A stretch of 45,478 nt of DNA from a virus: IMG/VR virus record IMGVR_UViG_3300022074_000091, positions 1-45,478 of that record. One strand, written 5' to 3'. Within the stretch, counting starts at the first letter, position 1. Each line of letters starts with the position of its first letter. This document shows positions 8,067 through 17,318 of this stretch, piece by piece. The notes under the pieces were generated by a model. That model made no database searches and was not told where the DNA came from. It worked only from the letters and a program-made list of their open reading frames with translations. A program made the position numbers and the translations under genes.

Positions 8067-9093
8067 AAACGTAGAAATAAAAAAGACAGTCTTCGATAGA
8101 AAAGAGTATATCAGTACTATCGACAATAGGTTTAAATTCTTTAAAGAACCTGACCCTGTTGTTGATCCTGATACTGTCGAAGAACTTTTTAGACTATACG
8201 ATAAATTATATATTACTATTCCTATAGAAGGCGTAGATAATTCTCACCAGTATTTAGTAGAAAGAAGTTCAGAATTATATAAAATTGATGCTCAGTTAGA
8301 AAGTATACAACCTCTGTTAGATGAAGTAGCTTCTTTAAGAAATCAAATACTAGAACAAAATAGACAGATACTTGAATTAGAAACTCAATTAGCTAACGGT
8401 GGAGAGTTGAATTTTGCAGATGCTGAACAAATGCAATTATTAAGAACTCAACTTGAAACTGCCAACGCTACTATTGCTACATTAGAAAACGCTAACTCTC
8501 TTGCTAATAGAGCAACTGAAATGGCTTCAAAAGCAGCAGAAGATGCGGCTAAAAAAGCTGAAGATGCAGCTAAGACCTCAGCAGAAAATCAAGCAAGAGC
8601 AGCTGCTGCAGCCTCATCAGCAAATACTACCGCAGCGGTTAAAGATATCAAAGACATGATGAATAAGAAAAATACTACTTTATATCATGCCAGAAGATTC
8701 TTGAAAAACCCTAAGAGAGAATGGGCTAGATTAATACATAGAGCTAGATTTAATGGCAGCTTTTACAATAACTTTAACAGAGCATATTCAGGTAGATACT
8801 GGTGGTTATTTGCAGAGGATTCAGATGAAAGAGAATACCCTTCAGTTAGGAGAAGAAGAGGCTATAGGTACGGTCAAAATGCTAAAAAGAACTTTTTGAT
8901 AGCTAAAAATAAAAATCAAGCAGGAGATATGACTGTAGACTTTTTAGTAGACGAACTTAAACAAGGTGGATTTAAAGCGAATGAAATTAAAGACGCAATT
9001 GATTCTTATGGTAATTTAAAAGTTAGAACAAGAATAATTACATATAAAGATCCTGAAAGAGAAGACGATTTAGGATATAATTTTACAGGTTAG
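8059..9093 (+). CDS. Baseplate-region protein with long Ala-rich coiled coil
   Basis: A 344-residue protein in three parts: an N-terminal head (1-70), a long coiled coil (about 75-200) that becomes Ala-rich (AEDAAKKAEDAAKTSAENQA), and a C-terminal basic, aromatic part (RRFLKNPKREWARLIHRARF, then YRYGQNAKKNFLIA). The organisation suggests a trimeric or dimeric rod in the baseplate. The start lies 8 bases inside the preceding gene, and a 3-base gap leads to the next. I do not recognise a named family. Confidence 0.6.
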   Translation: MAKNVEIKKTVFDRKEYISTIDNRFKFFKEPDPVVDPDTVEELFRLYDKLYITIPIEGVDNSHQYLVERSSELYKIDAQLESIQPLLDEVASLRNQILEQNRQILELETQLANGGELNFADAEQMQLLRTQLETANATIATLENANSLANRATEMASKAAEDAAKKAEDAAKTSAENQARAAAAASSANTTAAVKDIKDMMNKKNTTLYHARRFLKNPKREWARLIHRARFNGSFYNNFNRAYSGRYWWLFAEDSDEREYPSVRRRRGYRYGQNAKKNFLIAKNKNQAGDMTVDFLVDELKQGGFKANEIKDAIDSYGNLKVRTRIITYKDPEREDDLGYNFTG

Positions 9094-9096
9094 TAA

Positions 9097-12000
9097 ATGG
9101 CAAATATAACATATACATTAATAGATAGAGATTTTGATTCTATAGAAGATAATGAAAATTACTCTTCCGCAGACTTGCGTCTAATAGATAACTATCAAAT
9201 TAATAAAAATTACGACCCTTCCCAGCATTATATAGAAACACATTTTTATTCTGTGAATAATGAAAAAATATTTTCGTTATACGATTATAATATTTCTTCA
9301 AACGTTGAAACAGATGCTGAAGGTGCTATAACTAATTTTACCTTAGAACCTGAAGAAATTGCAGCTGAGAATGGATTTGTAGGAGTAGATCATAAAATAG
9401 TTTTTCATTTTTTAAATGATTTATATACTTTTGATAATAATAAACAAGAGTTTTATATTCACTCTATCTCTCAAGATAGAAAAGAAGTTCTACTATATAC
9501 TGAAAAATTAGACATTAACAGGTTAATTAATAAGACCGAAGAGATAAAAGAAAATATTTCTTCTCAAACTTACTTTGAAGAGTATTGGTTAAACTGCGGT
9601 AATAATGATCTTTTTATAGTAACTAATGTAGATATATATGAACTTGACGACAAGTATACTATAGCATTAAAACTTTACGAAGAGCTTCCTGATAATATCT
9701 TAGTAAAAAATCAAGTACAGTTAGTTGAAAAAATAAGCGATTCAGTAGTAGTCGAAGTAGAAGTAGATATTGAAGAAGATCCAGTAGTTTATCCAACCTT
9801 AAAAGCTGCTAACTTTAATATAGAATTAGATACAGACGATTCTTCTCCTACAGAGTATTTTAATTATGATGAGCTTTTTAGTTATGCTAATTTAAATTCT
9901 AACAGAGAAATATTTAGTTACCTAAGTGAAAAAAGTGTTGATATAAACATAGATTACTCTGACTATTCTAACTTTATAAATTTTTCATCTGCTCAAGAAA
10001 GACTTAAAAACTTTAAATATAAGGTTCAACTTATACAAACTTATCAAGGAAGCAAAGACCAGCTTAGCAACACCTCACAAGCTTCTGGTAGCGAAGCTAG
10101 ATACGATAGATTAATAAAAGGAGTAATAGATAATTTTGATCATTATGAAAGATACCTTTATTATGAAAGCGGATCTAACGCATGGCCTAAGTCTACAACT
10201 GTCAAACCTCATATAAATTTACATACTACATCATCTGAAGGTATAAGCTGGTATGCAAATCAACTAACTTCTGCGTCTATCTACGATACTTCTAACTACG
10301 ATGTATTAACTAATGCTATACCTTCTTATATAGCAGAAGACACAAAGAATAACAGTGCTATCTTATTCGTTCATATGATAGGTCAACACTTTGATAACCT
10401 ATGGATATACTCTAGAGCTGTTACTGATAAGTATGATAATGACAATAGGCTTAATGTTGGTATATCTAAAGATTTAGTTAGAGACGTACTTAAGAGCTTT
10501 GGAACTAAATTATACAACTCTGCAGAAGGTTCTAACGATTTATTCAATTATTTAATAGCTGATACTTACGACAGTGGAAGCTCAGAAGAAGTAGTAAATA
10601 CTTTTTTACAGGTCCCCGGAATACCTTCGGACGCTCAACCTATTTCTAGAAAAGATTATGAAGGAGAAGTTTATAAAAGGATATACCATAACTTACCTTA
10701 TTTACTTAAAACTAAAGGAACTGAAAGAGGTTTAAGAGCATTAATAAACTGTTTTGGAATTCCTTCTAGTTTTCTTACTGTTAAACAGTACGGAGGAGAT
10801 ATAATAGGTAAATCTAAATTTCTTGGCTTTGCTGAAGAAAAATCCTCAGTAGAAAAAATAAGAGTAGAAACTAGAGCAAGCGGGTCTGTTGGTAAGGTAC
10901 TAACATCTAATAAATCTATTCAGAAAAAAGAAAATGATAGAATAAAAGATATCCATAGATTAGAAGTTGGTTTTTCACCGGCTGATTTAATTAACGATTA
11001 CATTAAAACTCAACTTTCATCTACATTTGATATAGATGATTATTTAGGAGATCCTAGAGATTCTAACAAAGGTTCTTATAACGAATTAAATAAGTTTACA
11101 GAAGGTATTTTAATAAACATTGATCGAGTACAACTAAATGATTTTGTAAGATCATTAAAATTTTTCGATAATGTTTTATTCAAAATGATTAAAGACTTTG
11201 TTCCTGCATCCTCAACTCTTGATTCAGGTATAATTATAAAACCTCATGCATTAGATAGGTCGAAAGCAAAAACTCCTGAAATGTCTGGTACGAAGCCTGA
11301 ATATACCGGAAGCATAGACACAGCATTTGTTACAGGATCAGACGGAGGAAGCTACCAAGTAGGTAAAAAGAATTTAAAAAAACTAAAAGATATAGAAGCT
11401 TACTGGCCTCAAAAAGTAGGAGGTATAAGTAACTTTACTTTTCAAGTAGATTTTTCAAACCCTACAACAGCTAACCCTGGAGAAATAGTTGTTAGAGGTA
11501 CTGAATTTTATCATCCAGACGGTACAGTTTATACATTTCCAGATAACCATTTTTACGGTACTATATATACTCCATACGAAGGTACAACCTCAACAGACCT
11601 AGATTTTTATTTAATGTTTACTTCTGAATCAGCTGCTAATAGATTTGGAATAAATAATGGACAAGGAGGTTCAGGTCAATTAGATGCAGCTCATCCTCAT
11701 ATCGTTCCTATAGATTATAGTCCTCATGGACAGAATAGCTGGGTAGTACGAGATAATGTAGGTACTATATCTTCTTCTTTTACACCTTTAGCTAATGATG
11801 TAATTATTGCAGCAGCTACAATGGAAGCTGATACAGACGTATTAAGTTACTTTGTTAACTATACTAAAACTCTAAATACTGTTAAACCAGGAGAAAAAAC
11901 CACGATATACAGAGAAGATATTAGAACTAAATCAGGTTCAGTAATTAAATGGACTGAAGATGAGTCTCCAAAACTAACTGGAGAATTGAGTGGTAGTTAT

Positions 12001-13788
12001 ATAGAAATAACTGACGGAGAACTCAACCCAACTAACTTATTTAAACAAGTAAACGTTCCAAGTTTAAATTACGATATAGTTTTTGTCGATGAAGGCGAAG
12101 ATGCAATATATACAGCATTTCAAATGGATCCTACAGCAGCAAACGATGGAACTGCATCGTGTGCTACTAATAACAGTACTGCTACATACTATCACGACGA
12201 TACCGGATCTTTTCCTAATACAGTAGGAACTTTCATTTACCTCGATATTGCAGGTAACTCTACATTTGGAGGTAATGCAGCTGCTAAATGGTATAAAATG
12301 CCTAATGGCCATAGCATTAGAGTAGGAGGAACAGGACAAGGTGCTGATCAAGGAAAAGTATTAGAAGTAGCAGATTGTAGCAAATTCGACTCTACTGCAC
12401 CAGCTGGATACACAGCAACCTGGAATCTTGGTACTGGAACTGTTATAAACTCAACTAATAAAACAGCAGCAGCATTTTATATATACGATGGTGAATTAGG
12501 TGCATCATATCACGCTACAGCATCTATAGGGAGTGATAAAGTTAACGCTACAGGAACAATTACAAACGCTACTACTCAATCAGCTACTATAGACGTTTCT
12601 TCTATACCAGACGGTTCAAATGTTTTACTAGATGTATTCTTAAAAGATGCTAATAATAATGCTGGTTCATTTGCTACTAATAAAGGAGGTGTAACAGCTA
12701 CAGATACTAATACTTTAACTGCAAGTTTATTAGATACTTCAGTACCTAACTTAAGCAGTGTAGAATTTACTAACAGTACATACTCTATTGGAGAAACTAC
12801 AAACTCTACGGGTACTTTGTATGTTAAAGTTTCTGGAGTACCTAATAATGAAAGAGGAACTATAAACTTAACTTTACAGAGCACAGGAGGAGGAACTCCT
12901 TATTCAACTGCTATAGCATTTAATAACTTAAACACACATACAGCAACCGCTACTTTAGCAATAACTTATTTTGCTCACGGCTTACCTAACGGTACAGTTT
13001 CAGTAACTGCACAAGCTGTAGATCAAGCAGGTAACACCGGAAATCAGGTTACAGATTCATTGGTAATGAACGTACAAACAGGTCTAATATCCGGAGGTAC
13101 AGCTAAATCCTCATCATCAGGGTTTGTGTACCTTGGCGTAAGTACAACACCTCAATCGTTAAGTTGGAATATAACTAAAAATCAAACCTGGGTTACTTTA
13201 ACCAATGGTACAGGTACAGGTAATGGTTCATTTACATTATATTTTGGAAACAACAGTTCTACGTCCTCTAGATCAGTTCAGCTATTTTTAAAGACAGGAA
13301 ATACAATACTAGATACACATATTATTACTCAAAATGGAACAACATCAAGTGGAGGTGGTGGAGGTTGTGTCGCACCTAATGTTATGATATTAATGGCAGA
13401 CGGAACTACTAAAAAAGCAGGTTTATTAGCAGTAGGAGATGAAATAAGAACTCAACAAGAGACTTCTTTAGAATGGGTTAATGCTAGAGTTAATGAAAAA
13501 AAATCTCTACATAGCACTAGAATAAAAGTATTTGCAGGAGATAAAGAAATTGTAGTTTCACCAAATCATAGATTTTATGTAGATAATAAAGATGAATATA
13601 TTGCAGCTAATTTATTAGAAGAAGGAGATATACTATCAGGAAATGAATTTATAAAGTACGAAGACTATAGCGATGGTGAGGTATTAAAGATATCTGTAGA
13701 AAATGCATTTACTTATGTATCTAATGATATTTTATCTCACAATGTTAAATTTATGCAAGATCAACAGAACTCATCAAATGTTCAATAA
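9097..13788 (+). CDS. Giant baseplate/tail protein with Ig-like, BACON-like and C-terminal Hint domains
   Basis: A 1563-residue multidomain protein. Residues 1-520 are probably baseplate-binding. Residues 525-570 (NLPYLLKTKGTERGLRALIN, then CFGIPSSF) are a conserved stretch of a large tail protein in marine T4-like phages. Residues about 740-1330 are beta-sandwich repeats, including Ig-like segments. Residues about 1332-1414 look like a BACON domain (WNITKNQTWVTLTNG, GNGSFTLYFGNNSS, a closing ITQNG). A Gly5 linker then leads to a Hint domain, Cys1424-Asn1549, with block A (ADGTTKK...VGDEI), block B SPNH, and a terminal Ser-His-Asn. Only 14 residues follow, starting with Val, so protein splicing is unlikely. 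Confidence 0.75.
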   Translation: MANITYTLIDRDFDSIEDNENYSSADLRLIDNYQINKNYDPSQHYIETHFYSVNNEKIFSLYDYNISSNVETDAEGAITNFTLEPEEIAAENGFVGVDHKIVFHFLNDLYTFDNNKQEFYIHSISQDRKEVLLYTEKLDINRLINKTEEIKENISSQTYFEEYWLNCGNNDLFIVTNVDIYELDDKYTIALKLYEELPDNILVKNQVQLVEKISDSVVVEVEVDIEEDPVVYPTLKAANFNIELDTDDSSPTEYFNYDELFSYANLNSNREIFSYLSEKSVDINIDYSDYSNFINFSSAQERLKNFKYKVQLIQTYQGSKDQLSNTSQASGSEARYDRLIKGVIDNFDHYERYLYYESGSNAWPKSTTVKPHINLHTTSSEGISWYANQLTSASIYDTSNYDVLTNAIPSYIAEDTKNNSAILFVHMIGQHFDNLWIYSRAVTDKYDNDNRLNVGISKDLVRDVLKSFGTKLYNSAEGSNDLFNYLIADTYDSGSSEEVVNTFLQVPGIPSDAQPISRKDYEGEVYKRIYHNLPYLLKTKGTERGLRALINCFGIPSSFLTVKQYGGDIIGKSKFLGFAEEKSSVEKIRVETRASGSVGKVLTSNKSIQKKENDRIKDIHRLEVGFSPADLINDYIKTQLSSTFDIDDYLGDPRDSNKGSYNELNKFTEGILINIDRVQLNDFVRSLKFFDNVLFKMIKDFVPASSTLDSGIIIKPHALDRSKAKTPEMSGTKPEYTGSIDTAFVTGSDGGSYQVGKKNLKKLKDIEAYWPQKVGGISNFTFQVDFSNPTTANPGEIVVRGTEFYHPDGTVYTFPDNHFYGTIYTPYEGTTSTDLDFYLMFTSESAANRFGINNGQGGSGQLDAAHPHIVPIDYSPHGQNSWVVRDNVGTISSSFTPLANDVIIAAATMEADTDVLSYFVNYTKTLNTVKPGEKTTIYREDIRTKSGSVIKWTEDESPKLTGELSGSYIEITDGELNPTNLFKQVNVPSLNYDIVFVDEGEDAIYTAFQMDPTAANDGTASCATNNSTATYYHDDTGSFPNTVGTFIYLDIAGNSTFGGNAAAKWYKMPNGHSIRVGGTGQGADQGKVLEVADCSKFDSTAPAGYTATWNLGTGTVINSTNKTAAAFYIYDGELGASYHATASIGSDKVNATGTITNATTQSATIDVSSIPDGSNVLLDVFLKDANNNAGSFATNKGGVTATDTNTLTASLLDTSVPNLSSVEFTNSTYSIGETTNSTGTLYVKVSGVPNNERGTINLTLQSTGGGTPYSTAIAFNNLNTHTATATLAITYFAHGLPNGTVSVTAQAVDQAGNTGNQVTDSLVMNVQTGLISGGTAKSSSSGFVYLGVSTTPQSLSWNITKNQTWVTLTNGTGTGNGSFTLYFGNNSSTSSRSVQLFLKTGNTILDTHIITQNGTTSSGGGGGCVAPNVMILMADGTTKKAGLLAVGDEIRTQQETSLEWVNARVNEKKSLHSTRIKVFAGDKEIVVSPNHRFYVDNKDEYIAANLLEEGDILSGNEFIKYEDYSDGEVLKISVENAFTYVSNDILSHNVKFMQDQQNSSNVQ
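13366..13743 (+). other. C-terminal Hint (intein/hedgehog-like) domain
   Basis: Encodes Cys1424 to Asn1549 of the giant tail protein (126 residues). All the marks of an autoprocessing Hint fold are present: Cys at position 1 after a Gly5 linker, ADG and VGDEI in block A, Ser-Pro-Asn-His in block B, and His-Asn at the end after VLKISVENAFTYVSND. The residue after Asn is Val, not Cys/Ser/Thr, so it fits bacterial intein-like (BIL) or hedgehog-type cleavage/ligation rather than splicing. Confidence 0.75.
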
Positions 13789-13800
13789 AAATACTAAAAC

Positions 13801-13815
13801 TATATTTATAATAAA
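13801..13815 (+). promoter_or_regulatory. Candidate late-promoter motif (TATTTATAATAAA)
   Basis: TATATTTATAATAAA in the 34-base gap before ATG 13823. The core 13-mer TATTTATAATAAA is repeated exactly before 15630 and 20049. The first eight bases are the reverse complement of the T4 late box TATAAATA. Confidence 0.45.
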
Positions 13816-13822
13816 GTAAAAG

Positions 13823-15577
13823 ATGCCAGGACAAGGAGTATTTTCTAACACAGCCCCAGCAAGCGGAACCATTACAGTTTTGCATAAAGACATTAATGGT
13901 CAACAGCAAATTAAAGCTATCAATGTATCTAATACAGATATAGATGGGGACAACATTGCCTTATCTTTAAATGAATTAAGCAAAATTACCCTACCTTTAA
14001 CCGGTTCTGGTAATGTATCGTTAGATATTTTAGATATAAACGAAAAAAGTGGATACTTCTTTTTAGATGTAGATAATAAAATTATTAACTCAGTATCTGC
14101 TAGTAACAACGCTAACATTGCTATATCTCCTTACCTAACAGAGCCTTTCTTCTACAACAATTATAACGCAGTATTATCTAACGCTGAAAACCCCGAAAGT
14201 AATTTCTTAAGATTTGATGTTGATAGAAGTAGCGGACAAGTAAGACCAAACAACTTTAATGCAATTGCAGGAGTTGGAGAACAGGTATTTACTATGAACT
14301 ATGAATTAGCTACTGGAGGTATAACTCCTTTTATAGAAGAAAGCGACTATAATACTACTAATAATGCAATACATGGAGCACTTACTTCTTCTGTACAAAG
14401 CTTTTTCAATAATAGAGACTTAGAATTGAGAGTTTTACAATTCGATTTAGAAAGAGTATTAGGTTTTCCTCAAAAATCAGTTATAAGCGTTCCTGAAACT
14501 GCATACGATAATTCAGCATATACACTACATGCTACTTCTTCATTAATCATTCAGGTAGATGATAATGCGAATTTTAATAATGCTAATAGTCATAGAACTA
14601 CTCATACGTTAGCAACTCAAACTTATACTGATAGAGATTTAAACTTTACTTATAATCCTTTACAGTTATCTATAACTTCAGGTAGCTTTACATCAGGTAA
14701 TGTATTTGTAAGAATAAAACAAGAAACTGAAATTATTTCATTTAATACAAGCTTAAGACAAACTATAACTTTTAGACCTTTCTTTACTAGTAACGAACTT
14801 GCTTTAGAAAACTTTTTAACCGTAAGCCAATACTTTAATGATCAAGTTCCTTATGCAGCACCTGCCTTAGTACAAGATTCAAGTTATACAGACACAGGGT
14901 TAACCAATGCAAGATATAACGGTACTAAGACTAACTCAGCAGATTATGGGGGTATAGATCCTGCTTTAAGTGCTACTACATTTCAAGGTAAAGAGTACAG
15001 GTTAGAGGAAACTTCATCTTTTATATGTGGTCAGAGCTTATCAGATCGAGGTGAATTAGAAGATTATTTATTCATAGGCTCTGGAGAGCTACCAGGAGTT
15101 TTAAGTTCTGAAGTAGGAACTATAACAAGTAGTGCACTTTATAATTCAACCGCAGGTAATACTGCTCAAAATATAATTTCTTCTAATAGCGATAATTCTT
15201 TCTTATTAAGAGGATTACCTCAAAACTTAGCTACTTTAGAAGTAGGAGAACTCTTAACCTTAACCTCAGGTAGTAATCAAGAAACTGTTCAAGTACTAAA
15301 TATACTTAATGTAACTAGAACTTTCATAGGTTTAACCACTACTCAACTTAATATTAAAGAAATAATAGTTAGTAGAGCGTTTTTAGGAACTACAGCACAA
15401 GCATCGTTCGGTGATCAAACCGTAGTAAGTAGATTCTCAGGTACTCAAATATTTAAAATAGAAGGCAATAGAATACTTTCTGTTTCAAATAAACGTATAT
15501 GGATAAAAGATAATAGAACATTAATTAATACAGGTGACAGAGGATTTGTTGTTTCTTCGTTTACTTGTCCAGCATAA
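13823..15577 (+). CDS. Large tail/baseplate structural protein, unknown family
   Basis: A 584-residue, beta-rich, Asn/Ser/Thr-rich protein. The start is a short turn-rich segment (PGQGVFSNTAPASGTITVLH). The middle has several Phe/Tyr-rich stretches, and residues 380-420 read GKEYRLEETSSFICGQSL. It has its own late-type motif and is flanked by large tail proteins, so a virion structural role is a firm inference, but I do not recognise the domain. The C-terminal part (FKIEGNRILSVSNKRIWIKD) looks like a beta-hairpin repeat. Only one Cys pair is present. Confidence 0.6.
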   Translation: MPGQGVFSNTAPASGTITVLHKDINGQQQIKAINVSNTDIDGDNIALSLNELSKITLPLTGSGNVSLDILDINEKSGYFFLDVDNKIINSVSASNNANIAISPYLTEPFFYNNYNAVLSNAENPESNFLRFDVDRSSGQVRPNNFNAIAGVGEQVFTMNYELATGGITPFIEESDYNTTNNAIHGALTSSVQSFFNNRDLELRVLQFDLERVLGFPQKSVISVPETAYDNSAYTLHATSSLIIQVDDNANFNNANSHRTTHTLATQTYTDRDLNFTYNPLQLSITSGSFTSGNVFVRIKQETEIISFNTSLRQTITFRPFFTSNELALENFLTVSQYFNDQVPYAAPALVQDSSYTDTGLTNARYNGTKTNSADYGGIDPALSATTFQGKEYRLEETSSFICGQSLSDRGELEDYLFIGSGELPGVLSSEVGTITSSALYNSTAGNTAQNIISSNSDNSFLLRGLPQNLATLEVGELLTLTSGSNQETVQVLNILNVTRTFIGLTTTQLNIKEIIVSRAFLGTTAQASFGDQTVVSRFSGTQIFKIEGNRILSVSNKRIWIKDNRTLINTGDRGFVVSSFTCPA

Positions 15578-15599
15578 CAACAATAAAAGTATAAAACAA

Positions 15600-15614
15600 T
15601 ATATTTATAATAAA
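15600..15614 (+). promoter_or_regulatory. Candidate late-promoter motif (TATTTATAATAAA)
   Basis: TATATTTATAATAAA in the 52-base gap before ATG 15630, the same 15-mer as at 13801. No hairpin terminator is visible in the gap. Confidence 0.45.
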
Positions 15615-15629
15615 TAAAAAAGTTAGAAA

Positions 15630-16289
15630 ATGGGATACTTAAATAACTCAGTCGTAACAGTCGACGCAATCTTGACCAAAAAAGGAAGAGAGCTACTAGC
15701 GAGAGGAGATGGATCTTTTCGTATCACCCAGTTTGCATTAGCAGATGATGAAATAGACTATACACTGTATAATACTACGCACCCATCTGGTTCTGCATAT
15801 TACGGTGAGGCAATCGAAAACATGCCATTGTTAGAAGCATTTCCTGATGAAACTCAAGTAATGAAATACAAATTAGCTACCTTACCAAGAGGTACTGCTA
15901 AACTACCTATAATAGAAGCAGGATATGCATCTATCACTCTGAAGCAAGGAGCTTCATTAACTATTACTCCTCAAACATTGAACTTTTTAGGAACTTCTCA
16001 AGCATTTGAATCAAGTGGGTATACCGTAACTATAGCAGACGTAAGATTGCTTTCTAACTTTACAGGTGTAGGTATCAACACAGCAGATGCTGAAAGACTA
16101 AATGCTACTACTACTTTAGGTACTAACGTATCTAAAACAGTAATTGGTACTTCAATCAATTTAACAGGAACAACTATTAACACGTTGTACGGATCTTCTA
16201 GTACTTCTTTAACAAGTACAATCACTATTATTGGTAGAGATAGTGGTGCTAGAGTAACGATTCCAATTAACGTAACTAAAATAAATTAA
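15630..16289 (+). CDS. Tail structural protein (marine-phage family, unnamed)
   Basis: A 219-residue protein. Its first 110 residues (LNNSVVTVDAILTKKGRELL, then RITQFALADDEIDYTLYN) belong to a family I associate with tail regions of marine myoviruses; no function is known to me. The second half is a Thr/Ile/Ser-rich beta domain (VIGTSINLTGTTINTLYGSS) that looks like an Ig-like or surface decoration domain. It lies behind a late-type motif and six bases ahead of the next tail gene. Confidence 0.6.
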   Translation: MGYLNNSVVTVDAILTKKGRELLARGDGSFRITQFALADDEIDYTLYNTTHPSGSAYYGEAIENMPLLEAFPDETQVMKYKLATLPRGTAKLPIIEAGYASITLKQGASLTITPQTLNFLGTSQAFESSGYTVTIADVRLLSNFTGVGINTADAERLNATTTLGTNVSKTVIGTSINLTGTTINTLYGSSSTSLTSTITIIGRDSGARVTIPINVTKIN

Positions 16290-16295
16290 TAAGAT

Positions 16296-17315
16296 ATGTC
16301 ATTTAAACCATTCGATAACGAAGACGTAATTGTAAGCTCAGATTCTATATCATCTACCGTATGGAGTACTGATACGTATGAACTCTCTGCATTTTTTACT
16401 TCCTCTACACAAGAGTCAGCAACAAGTGGAGACTACTACTTAAATGTATATCAAACAGGTTCAGATTTATCTAACTCTGCTGTACAGTTTTCTATTGCTT
16501 ATGCTAACAGTTCAGGAGTTGGTTCTAGTCCATTTAATTCAAACGTTGCAGGTAAATCACCTTCTTCAACTATATACGGTCAATATAGATCGTTAGTTAT
16601 AGGCGATGAGGAACAAGATATTCTTTTTGGAGGATTGCCTTCTACTAAAGGATTTTTTGCAATTTCTGTTGATAGAGCCAGATATAAAGAAAAATTAATG
16701 CCAGGTACTTTTAATTTAAAACTACATGCTGGTTCTCAAACTATAGAATTAACAGACAACAGTGGTCAAATATCCACAGTTGCATATAGTGATGCAGGAA
16801 GAGTATATGAAATTATATCTGGATCTAATGGAGTATCATTTGACGGAGGTAACGGATATTCAACTGCAAATAGCTATGCAGGTTCATTTGGTAAATTCTT
16901 ACCAGATATCGGCGTTATACTACTTAACGGACAAGCATTAGATAACCACTTAACGAGTTTATCCTTTACTACAGGTTCAGCTGATAATAATGGTGCTAAC
17001 AATGGAATATTATTTGGAGCTTTAAATCACGGCTCAGCACAATCATTTAAATTGAATTCAGAAGAAACTATATCTTCTAATTATGTATTTGTAAGAGTTA
17101 GAAATAGTGAGTTTAATTACTCCAATAACCCTTCTAATATTACAGGTTCAGGGGAGTTAAGACATAACTCTATGGTGAATAACCCACAGGCTTATATCAC
17201 TTCTGTTGGTCTTTATAATGATAATAACGATCTATTAGGTGTAGCTAAATTATCTAAACCATTACTTAAAGACTTTACTAAAGAAGCCTTAATAAGAATC
17301 AAACTTGATTATTAA
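16296..17315 (+). CDS. Tail protein, paralogue of the next gene (shared C-terminal module)
   Basis: A 339-residue beta-rich tail protein. The C-terminal 75 residues (FVRVRNSEFNYSNNPS, then PQAYITSVGLYNDNNDL and VAKLSKP, ending IRIKLDY) closely match the end of the next gene's product, so the two arose by duplication with divergent N-termini. Residues 95-150 contain EEQDILFGGLPSTKGFFAIS, a stretch I connect with marine T4-like tail proteins. The family lacks an assigned function. The next gene begins three bases after the stop, on the same strand. Confidence 0.6.
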   Translation: MSFKPFDNEDVIVSSDSISSTVWSTDTYELSAFFTSSTQESATSGDYYLNVYQTGSDLSNSAVQFSIAYANSSGVGSSPFNSNVAGKSPSSTIYGQYRSLVIGDEEQDILFGGLPSTKGFFAISVDRARYKEKLMPGTFNLKLHAGSQTIELTDNSGQISTVAYSDAGRVYEIISGSNGVSFDGGNGYSTANSYAGSFGKFLPDIGVILLNGQALDNHLTSLSFTTGSADNNGANNGILFGALNHGSAQSFKLNSEETISSNYVFVRVRNSEFNYSNNPSNITGSGELRHNSMVNNPQAYITSVGLYNDNNDLLGVAKLSKPLLKDFTKEALIRIKLDY

Positions 17316-17318
17316 TGA

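Noticed and set aside
12064-12884. Two minus-strand open frames of about 100 residues
   Set aside because: Opposite the Ig-like region of the giant tail protein; Cys/Ser-rich composition mirrors the Thr/Ala codons of the sense strand.
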